Shown one piece after another: positions 53,581-62,286 of a stretch of DNA of 64,000 nt. The DNA lies in NCBI GenBank assembly GCA_963842515.1, contig CAWJGO010000002.1, positions 1,488,001 to 1,552,000 on the forward strand. Direction: 5' to 3'. The position numbers and the translations under genes were made by a program. Numbering within the stretch: the stretch's first letter is position 1; the number at the start of each line of letters is the position of its first letter. The notes beneath the pieces were generated by a model. It was not told where the DNA came from. It worked only from the letters and a program-made list of their open reading frames with translations, and ran no database searches. This stretch comes from CADEED01 sp963842515. Its GTDB lineage: Bacteria; Pseudomonadota; Gammaproteobacteria; Steroidobacterales; Steroidobacteraceae.

Positions 53581-55028
53581 CCGTGAACGCAGGTGCCAGC
53601 CAGCACTTCGACGTGGTGGTGATCGGCTCCGGGCCGGCCGGGCAGAAGGCGGCCATCCAGGCCGCCAAGGCCGGCAAACGCGTGGCGGTCATCGAGCGCG
53701 ACAAACGCGTCGGCGGCTCATGCGTGCACACCGGCACCATCCCGAGCAAGAGCCTGCGCGAGCACGCACTTCGCCAGCGCGTGCGGCACGTGGACCTCAT
53801 GGACCAGCCGCTGCAGTCGCTGCTCGATGGCGTGGGCGCCACCATCGCCGCGCACGACACCTACATGGCGGCGCAGCTCGAACGCAACCACATCGCGCTG
53901 CTGCGTGGCCGCGCAAGCTTCGTCGCGCCCACCGGCCGCGTCGTGGACGGCAATCCGCGCGAGCTCCTCATGCGCAGGATCGATGGTTCGCGGACCGCCG
54001 TGCAGGCGAATGTGATCGTCATCGCCACTGGTTCGCGGCCGCGAACCCCCGCGCATCTCGCCGTGAACCACGAGCACATACTCGACAGCGACTCCATCCT
54101 CTCCCTCGCCTACCTACCGCGCAGCCTGCTGGTGCTCGGCGGTGGCGTCATCGGCAGTGAATACGCGGCAACATTCGCCGCCCTCGGCTGCAAGGTCACG
54201 CAGGCCGACCAACTCGATCAGCCGCTGGCATTTCTCGATCCCGAGCTCACGGCGTTCTACGTGGAAGAGCTGCGGCGCAACAGCGGTGAGTACATTCCGC
54301 GCGCCGTGGCCGTCTCCACGAAATGGGATGGCATCTCCCAGGTACGCACCGAATTCAAGGACGGCCGCAGCATCCTGGCCGACAAGGTGCTGGTGGCATT
54401 GGGCCGTACTGCCAATGTCGATGGGTTGAACCTCGAAGCCGCCGGCGTAACGCTCACCAGCCGCGGCCACATCCAGGTGGACGATCACCTTGAGACCACG
54501 GCACCTGGCGTATATGCCGCCGGTGACGTCATCGGTCCACCCGCGCTCGCCTCGGTGTCCATGGAACAGGGACGGCGTGCCGCCTGCCATGCGCTCGGGT
54601 TGTTAGTACCGTCGGATCCGGTATCGCGGCTGCCGACCGGCGTGTACACGATTCCTGAGATTGCCACCGTCGGGCTCGACGAACACGGCGCGCGCCGTCA
54701 TTTCGGCGGCGCCATCGTCGGCCGCGCCCGCTTCGAAGAAATCGCGCGTGGCCAGATCAACGGCTGCCAGCGCGGCGTGCTCAAGCTGATCGCCGATCCG
54801 GGCGGCCGTCGTGTGGTGGGGGTGCAGATCGCCGGCGATTCGGCGACCGAGCTGGTGCACATCGGACAGCTCGGCCTCGCGGCGGAGCTCGACGTCGATG
54901 CCTACGTGGACAACGTGTTCAATTTCCCGACGATGGCCGAGGCGTATCGAATTGCCGCCTTCGATATCGTGAAGCAGCGGGGCAGCGTAACGGTGAGTGA
55001 GGCAGTCGCCGACGCGGTCTGCGTCTAA
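53577..55028 (+). CDS. sthA: Soluble (Si-specific) NAD(P)+ transhydrogenase
   Basis: 483 residues from GTG 53577, overlapping the HDOD stop; the frame extends to 53487 but that is HDOD sequence. FAD motif VIGSGPAGQKAAIQAAKAGKRV. The active-site region reads GGSCVHTGTIPSKSLRE, with a single cysteine where disulfide reductases have CxxxxC; this distinguishes SthA from dihydrolipoamide dehydrogenase. The NAD motif GGGVIGSEYAATFAALGC and the interface domain follow. It exchanges reducing equivalents between NADPH and NAD, suiting the Zwf/Entner-Doudoroff flux in the same window. Confidence 0.92.
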   Translation: MTVNAGASQHFDVVVIGSGPAGQKAAIQAAKAGKRVAVIERDKRVGGSCVHTGTIPSKSLREHALRQRVRHVDLMDQPLQSLLDGVGATIAAHDTYMAAQLERNHIALLRGRASFVAPTGRVVDGNPRELLMRRIDGSRTAVQANVIVIATGSRPRTPAHLAVNHEHILDSDSILSLAYLPRSLLVLGGGVIGSEYAATFAALGCKVTQADQLDQPLAFLDPELTAFYVEELRRNSGEYIPRAVAVSTKWDGISQVRTEFKDGRSILADKVLVALGRTANVDGLNLEAAGVTLTSRGHIQVDDHLETTAPGVYAAGDVIGPPALASVSMEQGRRAACHALGLLVPSDPVSRLPTGVYTIPEIATVGLDEHGARRHFGGAIVGRARFEEIARGQINGCQRGVLKLIADPGGRRVVGVQIAGDSATELVHIGQLGLAAELDVDAYVDNVFNFPTMAEAYRIAAFDIVKQRGSVTVSEAVADAVCV

Positions 55029-55345
55029 TGCTTGCCTGAGGGCATGTTTGCCAGCCACTGCCGCGCCTGCTGATCCGTGCCAAAAAACCGCACCGCCGCG
55101 TGCGTCCGGTGCTCGTGCACCAGCTCGCTGAAGCGCCCGCCATAACTGGCCGGATCGCGAACGATGACCGCGAGGCGCGTGCGGTAACTCGAAAACTTCT
55201 GCAGGACCGTGCCGGCGAAGCCCGTACCCAGGTTGAAGAAGTCCGCGGAGAGGTCTTTCTCGTCGAGCACCAGCCCACCAAGCTCAACGCTGGCGGACAG
55301 CGCACGGGGGATGTCGCCAGGAGAATGAATGCCGAAAGTGCTCAC
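55025..55345 (-). CDS. DUF4180-like protein, copy B
   Basis: 106 residues from GTG 55345, exactly the length of its neighbour. It shares the block GLVLDEKDLSADFFNLGTGFAGTVLQKF, then LAVIVRDP, GGRF and HEHRTHAAVRFF, ending ARQWLANMPSGK. DUF4180 proteins are small, cytosolic and uncharacterised. The frame running up to 55705 is antisense or out of frame with copy A and was rejected. The 3' end overlaps sthA by 4 bp. Confidence 0.8.
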   Translation of the reverse strand: MSTFGIHSPGDIPRALSASVELGGLVLDEKDLSADFFNLGTGFAGTVLQKFSSYRTRLAVIVRDPASYGGRFSELVHEHRTHAAVRFFGTDQQARQWLANMPSGKH

Positions 55346-55448
55346 GATTTGGCCACTATAGCCCCAAAGGGGCTGAGGGCCAGGGTGAACTTCGCGCCGT
55401 TGCCATGAGAACGGCGCCAACCAGCGCAGGGCTTCCCGATCTACTGGG

Positions 55449-55769
55449 TCAGCACTTCCCGGAGGGCATCTGCGACAGCCATTGGCGCGCAGTTTGTTCG
55501 GCGGTGAAGAACCGCACGGTCGGGTGAATCCGATGCTCATGCATGAGCTCGCCGAAGCGTCCGCCGTGAACCGAGGGGTCGCGAACGATGACCGCAAGTT
55601 TGGTGCGGTAACTGACGAACTTCTGCAGCACCTGCCGGGCGAGGCCGGTGGTGAGGTCGAAGAAGCCGGGCGACAGGTTCTTTTCATCGAGCACCAGCCC
55701 GCCACGCTCGACGCTGGCGGTAAGGGCGGCGGAGATGTCGCTGGCGGATTGGATGCCGGTGAATGTCAT
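55449..55769 (-). CDS. DUF4180-like protein, copy A
   Basis: 106 residues from ATG 55769. Roughly 70% identical by eye to copy B (GLVLDEKNLSPGFFDLTTGLARQVLQKF; ARQWLSQMPSGKC), so the pair arose by tandem duplication. A 103-bp spacer (55346-55448) separates them and shows no feature I can name. It lies 10 bp downstream of an NTF2-like gene on the same strand. Function unknown. Confidence 0.82.
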   Translation of the reverse strand: MTFTGIQSASDISAALTASVERGGLVLDEKNLSPGFFDLTTGLARQVLQKFVSYRTKLAVIVRDPSVHGGRFGELMHEHRIHPTVRFFTAEQTARQWLSQMPSGKC

Positions 55770-55779
55770 GGCGCGGAGT

Positions 55780-56259
55780 CTACAGGCCCAACGCGCTCAG
55801 GCTGAGGTGATTGTCGGGTCTGCGTCCCAGCTCCCAGCGAAACCTGCGTTCCGGGTCGCTAATCGCGAGGTCGTTGATGCTCGCGTACCTTGCGCGCATC
55901 AACCCCCGCTCATCGAATTCCCAGTTTTCGTTGCCATAAGATCGGAACCAGTGGTTCGAGTCGTCATGCCACTCATATGCAAAGCGCACGGCGATGCGCG
56001 CGCCGTCGAAAGCCCAAACCTCTTTGATGAGGCGGTAATCGAGCTCCCTCGCCCACTTGCGCTTGAGGAAGTCGACGATGGCGGGCCGGCCGGTGAAAAA
56101 CTCCGCGCGGTTGCGCCAGGCGCTGTCGAGCGTGTAAGCGAGCGACACGCGCTCCGCGTCGCGTGAATTCCACGCGTCTTCTGCAGCCCGCGCCTTCTGC
56201 GCCGCAGTTTCGCGCGTATAAGGCGGAAACGGCGGGCGTCCCTGCCCTGGCGTGCTCAT
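55780..56259 (-). CDS. DUF1348 / NTF2-like protein
   Basis: 159 residues from ATG 56259, which shares one base with the TonB-receptor stop (TGATG). The fold's conserved segments are clear: AQKARAAEDAWNSRDAERVSLAYTLDSAWRNRAEFF, VDFLKRKWARELDYRLIKEVWAF, IAVRFAYEWHDDSNHWFRSYGNENWEF. DUF1348 proteins are SnoaL/NTF2-like alpha+beta barrels of unknown activity. It is probably an accidental co-transcript of the receptor operon. Confidence 0.88.
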   Translation of the reverse strand: MSTPGQGRPPFPPYTRETAAQKARAAEDAWNSRDAERVSLAYTLDSAWRNRAEFFTGRPAIVDFLKRKWARELDYRLIKEVWAFDGARIAVRFAYEWHDDSNHWFRSYGNENWEFDERGLMRARYASINDLAISDPERRFRWELGRRPDNHLSLSALGL

Positions 56260-58715
56260 CAGAATTTCTTCGAGAAGGTGACTCCGACGGTGCGCGGGAG
56301 GGTCGTCACCGTGTACGGTTGCAATCCGCACAGCGGAACTTCATTTGGCGCGTCTTCTTCTTCTGGATCGAAGGGCTTGTACTCCGAACACTGTGTGAAG
56401 CGCGACAGCACGGCGCGCTCGTCGAATACGTTCTTGACGAATAATTCGAGACCCCAGCTTTCCTTTTCCACGCCAAACGCAAAGTCGACGATGTCGTATG
56501 ACGGCTGCTTGCCGAGCAGCTCGCGTTCGTCGGTGCGCAGATCAGACCAGGCCGACCCTGAGTAAACCCACGCGACCTGCAGGTGAGAATCCATGCCGGC
56601 CATGGGGAACTCGTAGCGGCCCACGGCGTTCGCCTTGAACTTCGCCTGCACGGGAAGTTCCTGTCCAGCGGGCGCCTGCACGAACGTACCCACGGGCGCG
56701 AGTGGATCGTCGCAGTCGGTGACGATCTCTCCTTCGTTTGGTCCGGCGTCGTACGTGGTACCGCAATAGTCCTGCGTCGACTTCGCATCGAGATACGAGA
56801 ATGCACTCGACAGCGTGAACGCGTCCGTGACTCTCCACAGGATGTCGGTCTCGATGCCCTTGATACGCGCCTGGCCGGCGTTGCGGATTACCGTGAGGCC
56901 GTTGGTGCCGAGGAATGAATACTGGAAATCGTCCCAGTCTTCCTGGAACACCGCGCCATTGATGCGGATGCGGTTTCCGGCGAGCTCCGTCTTGAAACCG
57001 ACCTCGTAGTTCGTCAGGAAGTCTGCCTGGTAAGGCGGAAGATCTTCCTTGCGATTGATTCCGCCGGGCCTGAAACCTTCCGAGAAGGTGGCATACAACA
57101 TCACGTCATCGGTGGCTTTCCAGGTGACGTTGAAACGCTTGGTATTTCCGTCCTCTTTCTGCGTTTTATCGAGGTTGGCACAGGGCGCGCGGCGGAACGT
57201 CTCGGAGTCCGTGCACTGCGACTCGCCGGAACCCATGGGCGAAAATCCGATGCCATAACCGAAGAACCCCCTGAGCGAATTCTCCGATTCGAAGAAGCGG
57301 ATGCCGCCCGTGACGGAGAGCTTCTCGGTGATGTCGAACGTGAGCTCGCTGAACACCGCATCGTCGTCGTCCGTACGCTCCTGGTCGGTGAGCCACAGCG
57401 TTTCCGGATTTCCCGACACCTCGAACATGTCCGTCAGCCCATCGACGCGATATGACTGGTAGATGCCGTGGCTCTGACGCTGGGTGAATGCGCCGACCGT
57501 CATGCGCCAGCGGTTTTCCGCAGGCGACGACAGGCGAAGCTCGTGGCTGGTTCTCTTGTACTTGTCGCCACCGACGATGTACTGCGTGGGATCGATGAGC
57601 ACGCCGTCGTTGTCGTACATCGAGGACCCATAACTGCAGCAGGTGTCGTAGAAGAACGAGTAGTCCGCGTAGTCCGATCGCGTGGTGTCGTCGCGGTCGA
57701 GATGCGCTCCTGCGTACGTAAGATCCCAGCTGCCGATCTTTCCCTGCAGAGTAAGCGCAGCCTGCACGAACTTGTCTTCGGAGTCCTCGTTCTTCGCGTG
57801 CGCGACCTTGAGATCGCCCTCGAGCGGATCGAACCCGAACGTGCCGTTCGTCGTGGTTTTCTGCGCCATCACACTCGGAGTCAGCGTCCAGGAATCGTTG
57901 AGGTCGATTCCGAGCGCAACGCGCGCGCCGTATTTCTGCCAGTCGTTGTAGTTGTCCTTGACGCGATCGCTGTTGTCGATTGCGATGCCGGAGGTGGGGA
58001 ACACGCGCGTCGAGCGCACGTTGTCGATGTAACCGGGTTCGTCCTTGGACCAGCCGACGATGCGTATCGCGGCGCGTTCGCCCAATGGGACATTCACGAA
58101 ACCTTCGCCCGTATATCCGAGATCGCCTTCGAGCGAGGTTCCCGTGACGTCGAAACCCGCCGCGAACGCGCTCGGATCCGGCTTGTTCGTGATGATGCGG
58201 ATGGTGCCGGCCTGGGAGCTCGCGCCGTACAGCGTACCCTGCGGACCGGCGAGCACTTCGACGCGCGCAATGTCGTAGATCTGGATGTCGAGCGCACCCT
58301 GAATCGTCGTAATCGGCTGCTCGTCGAGGTACATGCCGACGGACGGCAGCGGACCGGAGTGGTTGGCGTTTTCACCGCTGGCGACGCCGCGCATGTAAGG
58401 CCGCGCGAAACCGGGGCCACTGCTCTGGAACGCGACATTCGGCAGAAATTTCACGTAGTCGTCGAAGGTCTCGACCTTCAGGTTCGTGAGTTGCTCCTGC
58501 CCGATCGCTTGTATCGATAGCGGCACATCTTGAAGGCTCTCGTCGCGCTTCAACGCAGAGACGACGACCTCTTCGAGGCGGACGTCGTCAGCCTGTTGTG
58601 CCGGTGCGACGCCGGTGCCCGCGAGCATGGCGCTCGCGAATGGCAGCGCACGCCTCACGGCGTCGGCAAGAGTGAGGTTCGCACGCGAAATAGGCCAGTT
58701 TCTGCTAGCTGACAT
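56259..58715 (-). CDS. TonB-dependent receptor, FecA/Fiu-like group
   Basis: 818 residues from ATG 58715 with GGGGAA upstream; the frame beyond belongs to the intergenic region and neighbour. Signal peptide ends ...GVAPAQQ. The plug shows EEVVVSALKRDESLQDVPLSIQAIG, VARVEVLAGPQGTLYGASSQAGTIRI-type sequence, and the barrel ends TVGVTFSKKF with terminal Phe. This group imports diverse organic ligands; an adjacent M20 peptidase and a sulfotransferase suggest a peptide or modified-peptide ligand rather than iron. Likely last major gene of the M20-sulfotransferase-receptor unit. Confidence 0.93.
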   Translation of the reverse strand: MSASRNWPISRANLTLADAVRRALPFASAMLAGTGVAPAQQADDVRLEEVVVSALKRDESLQDVPLSIQAIGQEQLTNLKVETFDDYVKFLPNVAFQSSGPGFARPYMRGVASGENANHSGPLPSVGMYLDEQPITTIQGALDIQIYDIARVEVLAGPQGTLYGASSQAGTIRIITNKPDPSAFAAGFDVTGTSLEGDLGYTGEGFVNVPLGERAAIRIVGWSKDEPGYIDNVRSTRVFPTSGIAIDNSDRVKDNYNDWQKYGARVALGIDLNDSWTLTPSVMAQKTTTNGTFGFDPLEGDLKVAHAKNEDSEDKFVQAALTLQGKIGSWDLTYAGAHLDRDDTTRSDYADYSFFYDTCCSYGSSMYDNDGVLIDPTQYIVGGDKYKRTSHELRLSSPAENRWRMTVGAFTQRQSHGIYQSYRVDGLTDMFEVSGNPETLWLTDQERTDDDDAVFSELTFDITEKLSVTGGIRFFESENSLRGFFGYGIGFSPMGSGESQCTDSETFRRAPCANLDKTQKEDGNTKRFNVTWKATDDVMLYATFSEGFRPGGINRKEDLPPYQADFLTNYEVGFKTELAGNRIRINGAVFQEDWDDFQYSFLGTNGLTVIRNAGQARIKGIETDILWRVTDAFTLSSAFSYLDAKSTQDYCGTTYDAGPNEGEIVTDCDDPLAPVGTFVQAPAGQELPVQAKFKANAVGRYEFPMAGMDSHLQVAWVYSGSAWSDLRTDERELLGKQPSYDIVDFAFGVEKESWGLELFVKNVFDERAVLSRFTQCSEYKPFDPEEEDAPNEVPLCGLQPYTVTTLPRTVGVTFSKKF

Positions 58716-58781
58716 GTGTTTCCCCAATTTTTTGTTCGACGGCGCTTCGACGGCGATTTCCGACGTGGGCGTAAGCCCTGG

Positions 58782-58808
58782 ATAGTATGCCTTCTGCCAC
58801 GGAATCAA
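58782..58808 (-). promoter_or_regulatory. Candidate promoter of the second TonB receptor
   Basis: On the minus strand TTGATT (58803-58808) and TACTAT (58782-58787) are separated by 15 bp, about 67 bp before the receptor start, partly inside the end of the sulfotransferase gene. The spacing is slightly short, so this is tentative. Confidence 0.3.
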
Positions 58809-60721
58809 AACTTCGGCGCAACCGGATAAAGCGTCGCTACGTCGCCGAGCGCCTTCTTCAGCGGGTCGAGCCACGGCTCGAAGTGCCGCCACTGATCGAT
58901 GCCATCGCGAAATATCGGGCGGCGGACCTGCTCGGAGCTGGCCGTGCGCACCGCGCGCTGGTTTTCGTGAAAGCGCAGCACGCCTTCCTCGAACGGCAAT
59001 CCGCAGTACTCGAGCAGGCGGCGCACCTCAGCCTCGGTGTCCTCGACCACGTTCTCGTAAAGCACACGGTGCACGCGGCCCGGCAGCACCGTATCGAAAT
59101 GGCCCATGAGCTCAATGTAGTTGCGGTAATAGCGGCCGAGCTCGGCGAGGTCGTAGGTGAAATTCTGGCCACGCGCGAAGTGCTGCTTGAAGCACGAGAA
59201 GCAGCACCCCAGGGGGTGCCGCCGCGCGTCGACGATCTTCGCGTTCGGCAGCATCAGGTGAATGAGACCGACGTGGGCAAAGTTGTTAGGCATCTTGTCG
59301 ATGAAGAACGGCCGGTCGGTCTTCCGCTGGATGCGCGTCTGCGCGAGGTACTGCTCGCCAAACGCGCGCAACTCGTCCGCGGAAAGCTTGTCGAGCGCGC
59401 GCGGGTAGGCGGACCCCTGCGCGCGCGTCGTCCGCCGGCCGATGATGCGCGCGATCATCGTGACGTCCGGCAGCTCCTGCGTACCCTCGACCTGCGAGTG
59501 CGTGGCGAGTATCTGCTCGACGAGCGTGGAGCCCGCGCGCGGCAGTCCCACCACGAAGATAGGATCGGGCGCGGCACAGCCCTTTCCCGCGTGCGCGGCG
59601 AAGAACTCGCGCGTGAACAGTTTCTTCGAGCGCGCCACGTGCGCCTCGTTGTCGTCGGCGTCGTAGCGGATCAGCTTGCGACGCAGCGCGTTGCCGCGCC
59701 GGTAGTGTTCGAACGATTCCGGGTACACGCCCGCGTCTTCGAGTGCCTTGGCCAAAGCGAAATCGAAGTGATAACGGTCGTCGTTGGTGAGGTCGGCGCG
59801 CTCGAGCTGCACGCGCATCGTCGCGATGTCATCGCTGCTGAAACGGTAGGTCTTGAGGTTGGCGAGGCTCCACCACACCTCGCCGAAGCGGGGCGTCAGT
59901 TCGATGCAGCGCCGGTACGCGTCGATGCTCGCGGCGTTCTGGCCCGCCGTCTTCAAAGCGTGCCCCAGACTCATCCAGATGCGCGGCTGCTGCGGGTAGT
60001 CCGCGAGTACCGCCCGGTATTGAGCAATGGATTTCTCGAACTCCCCGATGCGGCCAAGGATCGCCGCCTTGAGATTGCGCAAGCCTGGGTTCGTTGGATC
60101 ATCCGCGAGCAACGCCTGCGTCTCGCGCAGCGCGGGCTCGGGCTTGTTGGCGCGATGCAGCATCATCGCGTAGTTCTGCCGCGCGACGGTAAACCCCGGC
60201 GCGAGCTGGAGGCAGCGAGCCAGCAATGTTTCCGAATCTGCGATGCGACCGATGCGCGCCGCGACTTCGGCGAGCATGCGGATGGCCGCCACGTCGGTGG
60301 GATAGTGCCGCAGGTGTTCGCGCAGCAGGGTTTCCGCCTCCGGGATGCGGTTCTCGCTCAACGCCAGCGCCGGAATCATGAGCTTCGGATCGCGCGTCGC
60401 ATGCCGCAGATGCTGGGCAAATGCCTCGTCGGCGGCGTCACGCATTTCCAGGGCGCTGTAGTGATCCGCGAGCGCGAGCCAGGCATCCGGCAGCTCGGGC
60501 TTCAAATGCACCGCGCGCCTCAGCGCCTCGATGGCCTCATCGCCGCGGCCCAGGCGCCCCAGCGCCAACCCGTGCAGCGCGAGCGCGTCGGGCTGGTCGG
60601 GAATCACCTTGAGGATTTCCGTGGTCTGCTCCGCGGCCGCGCGCGCATCACGGCCGAGCATGCGCGTTGCGTGCAAGAGCGCCACCTCGAGGGTACCGGT
60701 CGTTTGCGCGCTGGTGCTCAC
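58805..60721 (-). CDS. TPR-containing sulfotransferase
   Basis: 638 residues. The first about 370 residues are a run of TPR units (ALALHGLALGRLGRGDEAIEALRRAVHLKPELPDAW and repeats). The C-terminal domain is a PAPS-dependent sulfotransferase: FVVGLPRAGSTLVEQILATH binds the 5'-phosphosulfate and VDARRHPLGCCFSCFKQHF carries the 3'-phosphate-binding Arg/Ser region. The substrate is probably a protein or peptide recognised by the TPRs (inference). It starts 20 bp after the M20 peptidase stop and precedes the TonB receptor by 89 bp. Homologues are frequent in sphingomonads and relatives next to TonB receptors. Confidence 0.9.
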   Translation of the reverse strand: MSTSAQTTGTLEVALLHATRMLGRDARAAAEQTTEILKVIPDQPDALALHGLALGRLGRGDEAIEALRRAVHLKPELPDAWLALADHYSALEMRDAADEAFAQHLRHATRDPKLMIPALALSENRIPEAETLLREHLRHYPTDVAAIRMLAEVAARIGRIADSETLLARCLQLAPGFTVARQNYAMMLHRANKPEPALRETQALLADDPTNPGLRNLKAAILGRIGEFEKSIAQYRAVLADYPQQPRIWMSLGHALKTAGQNAASIDAYRRCIELTPRFGEVWWSLANLKTYRFSSDDIATMRVQLERADLTNDDRYHFDFALAKALEDAGVYPESFEHYRRGNALRRKLIRYDADDNEAHVARSKKLFTREFFAAHAGKGCAAPDPIFVVGLPRAGSTLVEQILATHSQVEGTQELPDVTMIARIIGRRTTRAQGSAYPRALDKLSADELRAFGEQYLAQTRIQRKTDRPFFIDKMPNNFAHVGLIHLMLPNAKIVDARRHPLGCCFSCFKQHFARGQNFTYDLAELGRYYRNYIELMGHFDTVLPGRVHRVLYENVVEDTEAEVRRLLEYCGLPFEEGVLRFHENQRAVRTASSEQVRRPIFRDGIDQWRHFEPWLDPLKKALGDVATLYPVAPKF

Positions 60722-60741
60722 GAGCTAGCTACCTGCGCCGC

Positions 60742-62172
60742 TCACTTCCTCTTGCCGGTGCCAGCAAGGTCCTTGACCAGCAGGTACCACATCTCCAGGC
60801 CCTCGTAGAACGACTTCACGGGAATCCTCTCATTGAGGCCGTGGGAGAAAGCATCCTTGTCGCGGATGAATGTCGGGTCGACTCCATACGTGGGTATGCC
60901 CGCGGCGCGAAATACCAGCCCGTCGGTGGCACCCGATGCCTGCTGCGGGACGATGGCCGCGCCCGGATAGAATTTGTGCACGACGCGCGTCACGGCGTCG
61001 ACGACATCCTTGCGCAGCGGCGATGCGTCGCTCGACATCGGTTCACCATCCACGGCGACTTCAACACCCTGACCCACGACTCCCGCCAGCGCCAGCCGTA
61101 CGTCCTCGATCTTTACGCCCGGGAAGATGCGGCAATTCACGTTGGCGACGGCACTCTGTGGCAAGGCATTTTGCGCGTGACCGCCTTCGAGCATGGTCGG
61201 CACGCAGGTAGTACGTGTCTGGCCAACGTAAGCCGGATTGGACGCGAGCACGGCCGCCGCGGCTTCGTCCTTGGGGTTTGCGGCGAACGTCGACATCGCC
61301 GCGCCGAGTGCGTCCGGCGTCATCGGGCCGGACGCGCGGAAGCCCGCGATCGTCGTGTCATTCCACATTACCGGAAAGCTGAACTGCCGCAGCTTGCCGA
61401 GCGCCGAGGCGAGATCGTAGATCGCGTTGTCGGGTTGCGGTTGCGAACTGTGCCCGCCGGGATTGCGAGTGGTTAGCTTGAAGTCCGCATAGGTCTTCTC
61501 GGCAGTCTGCAGCCCGAAAAACAGCGCCTTGCCGGTTTCGTCATCCAAGGTACCGCCACCGCCATCGGCGTTGAGCGCGTATTCGGCGTCGATGAGATCG
61601 CGATGCTTGTTCGCGACCGCCACCGTGGTGGCCATCGCAGTCTCCTCGTCGCCGCTGAAGAAGATGATGAGATCGCGCTTCGGAACGAACTTCTCGGCCT
61701 TGAGCCGCAGGAAGAGCGTCGTCAACTCCGTGATGCCGTGTTTCACGTCGTACGTGCCACGCCCGTAGAAGAAGCCGTTCTCCTCGACCAGCTTGAACGG
61801 GTCGCGCTCCCAGTCCTGCCGCTTCGCCGTCACCACGTCCATGTGCGCGAGCAGCAGGATGGGTTTGCCGCCCGTTCCGTCGCCCCGGTAACGCACGACC
61901 AGCGCAGCCGTATCTTCCGACTGTAGTTTGAATGGAACGATGGTGACGTCTGCGGCGGGGATTCCCGCGGCACGGAATTCAGCGGCGAGGTATTCGGCCA
62001 TTTCCGGCACCTTGCCGAGGCCGAGCGAAGTCGGAAAGGCGATCAGCTTCTCGAAGATTTCGCGGGCCTTGGCGTCGAAAGGCCCGCGTGCGGGCCGGTC
62101 CGCGGCCGAGACGGATGCGGCGGCGGCTAGCAGGCCTGCGAGCGCCAGGCTGAACTTGCGTAGGTTGGACAT
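60742..62172 (-). CDS. Exported M20 family metallopeptidase
   Basis: 476 residues, ATG 62172, with a signal peptide ending ...ASVSAAD. The co-catalytic zinc set is recognisable: LLAHMDVV, GTYDVKHG, FSGDEETA, a catalytic-base Glu in DEET, NADGGGG and a C-terminal DAFSHGLNERIP with a His. The dimerisation domain lies between (NPGGHSSQP). M20 enzymes are carboxypeptidases or dipeptidases. Exported and co-transcribed with a sulfotransferase and a TonB receptor, it probably trims peptides in the periplasm. Divergent from pspA with a 114-bp gap. Confidence 0.93.
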   Translation of the reverse strand: MSNLRKFSLALAGLLAAAASVSAADRPARGPFDAKAREIFEKLIAFPTSLGLGKVPEMAEYLAAEFRAAGIPAADVTIVPFKLQSEDTAALVVRYRGDGTGGKPILLLAHMDVVTAKRQDWERDPFKLVEENGFFYGRGTYDVKHGITELTTLFLRLKAEKFVPKRDLIIFFSGDEETAMATTVAVANKHRDLIDAEYALNADGGGGTLDDETGKALFFGLQTAEKTYADFKLTTRNPGGHSSQPQPDNAIYDLASALGKLRQFSFPVMWNDTTIAGFRASGPMTPDALGAAMSTFAANPKDEAAAAVLASNPAYVGQTRTTCVPTMLEGGHAQNALPQSAVANVNCRIFPGVKIEDVRLALAGVVGQGVEVAVDGEPMSSDASPLRKDVVDAVTRVVHKFYPGAAIVPQQASGATDGLVFRAAGIPTYGVDPTFIRDKDAFSHGLNERIPVKSFYEGLEMWYLLVKDLAGTGKRK

Positions 62173-62286
62173 GTGTTACCCCGAAGACGATGTGGGGAAT
62201 CTTACCCACACAGGCCTTGCATTGGGGGCGTGGGCCTTTATTCTTCGTGTTCGCGCGCCGTTGCGCGCCGTTTCCCGGGAGGCTCC

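Noticed and set aside
58787..60808. 673-codon plus-strand open frame
   Set aside because: Entirely antisense to the TPR-sulfotransferase, whose motifs are unambiguous.
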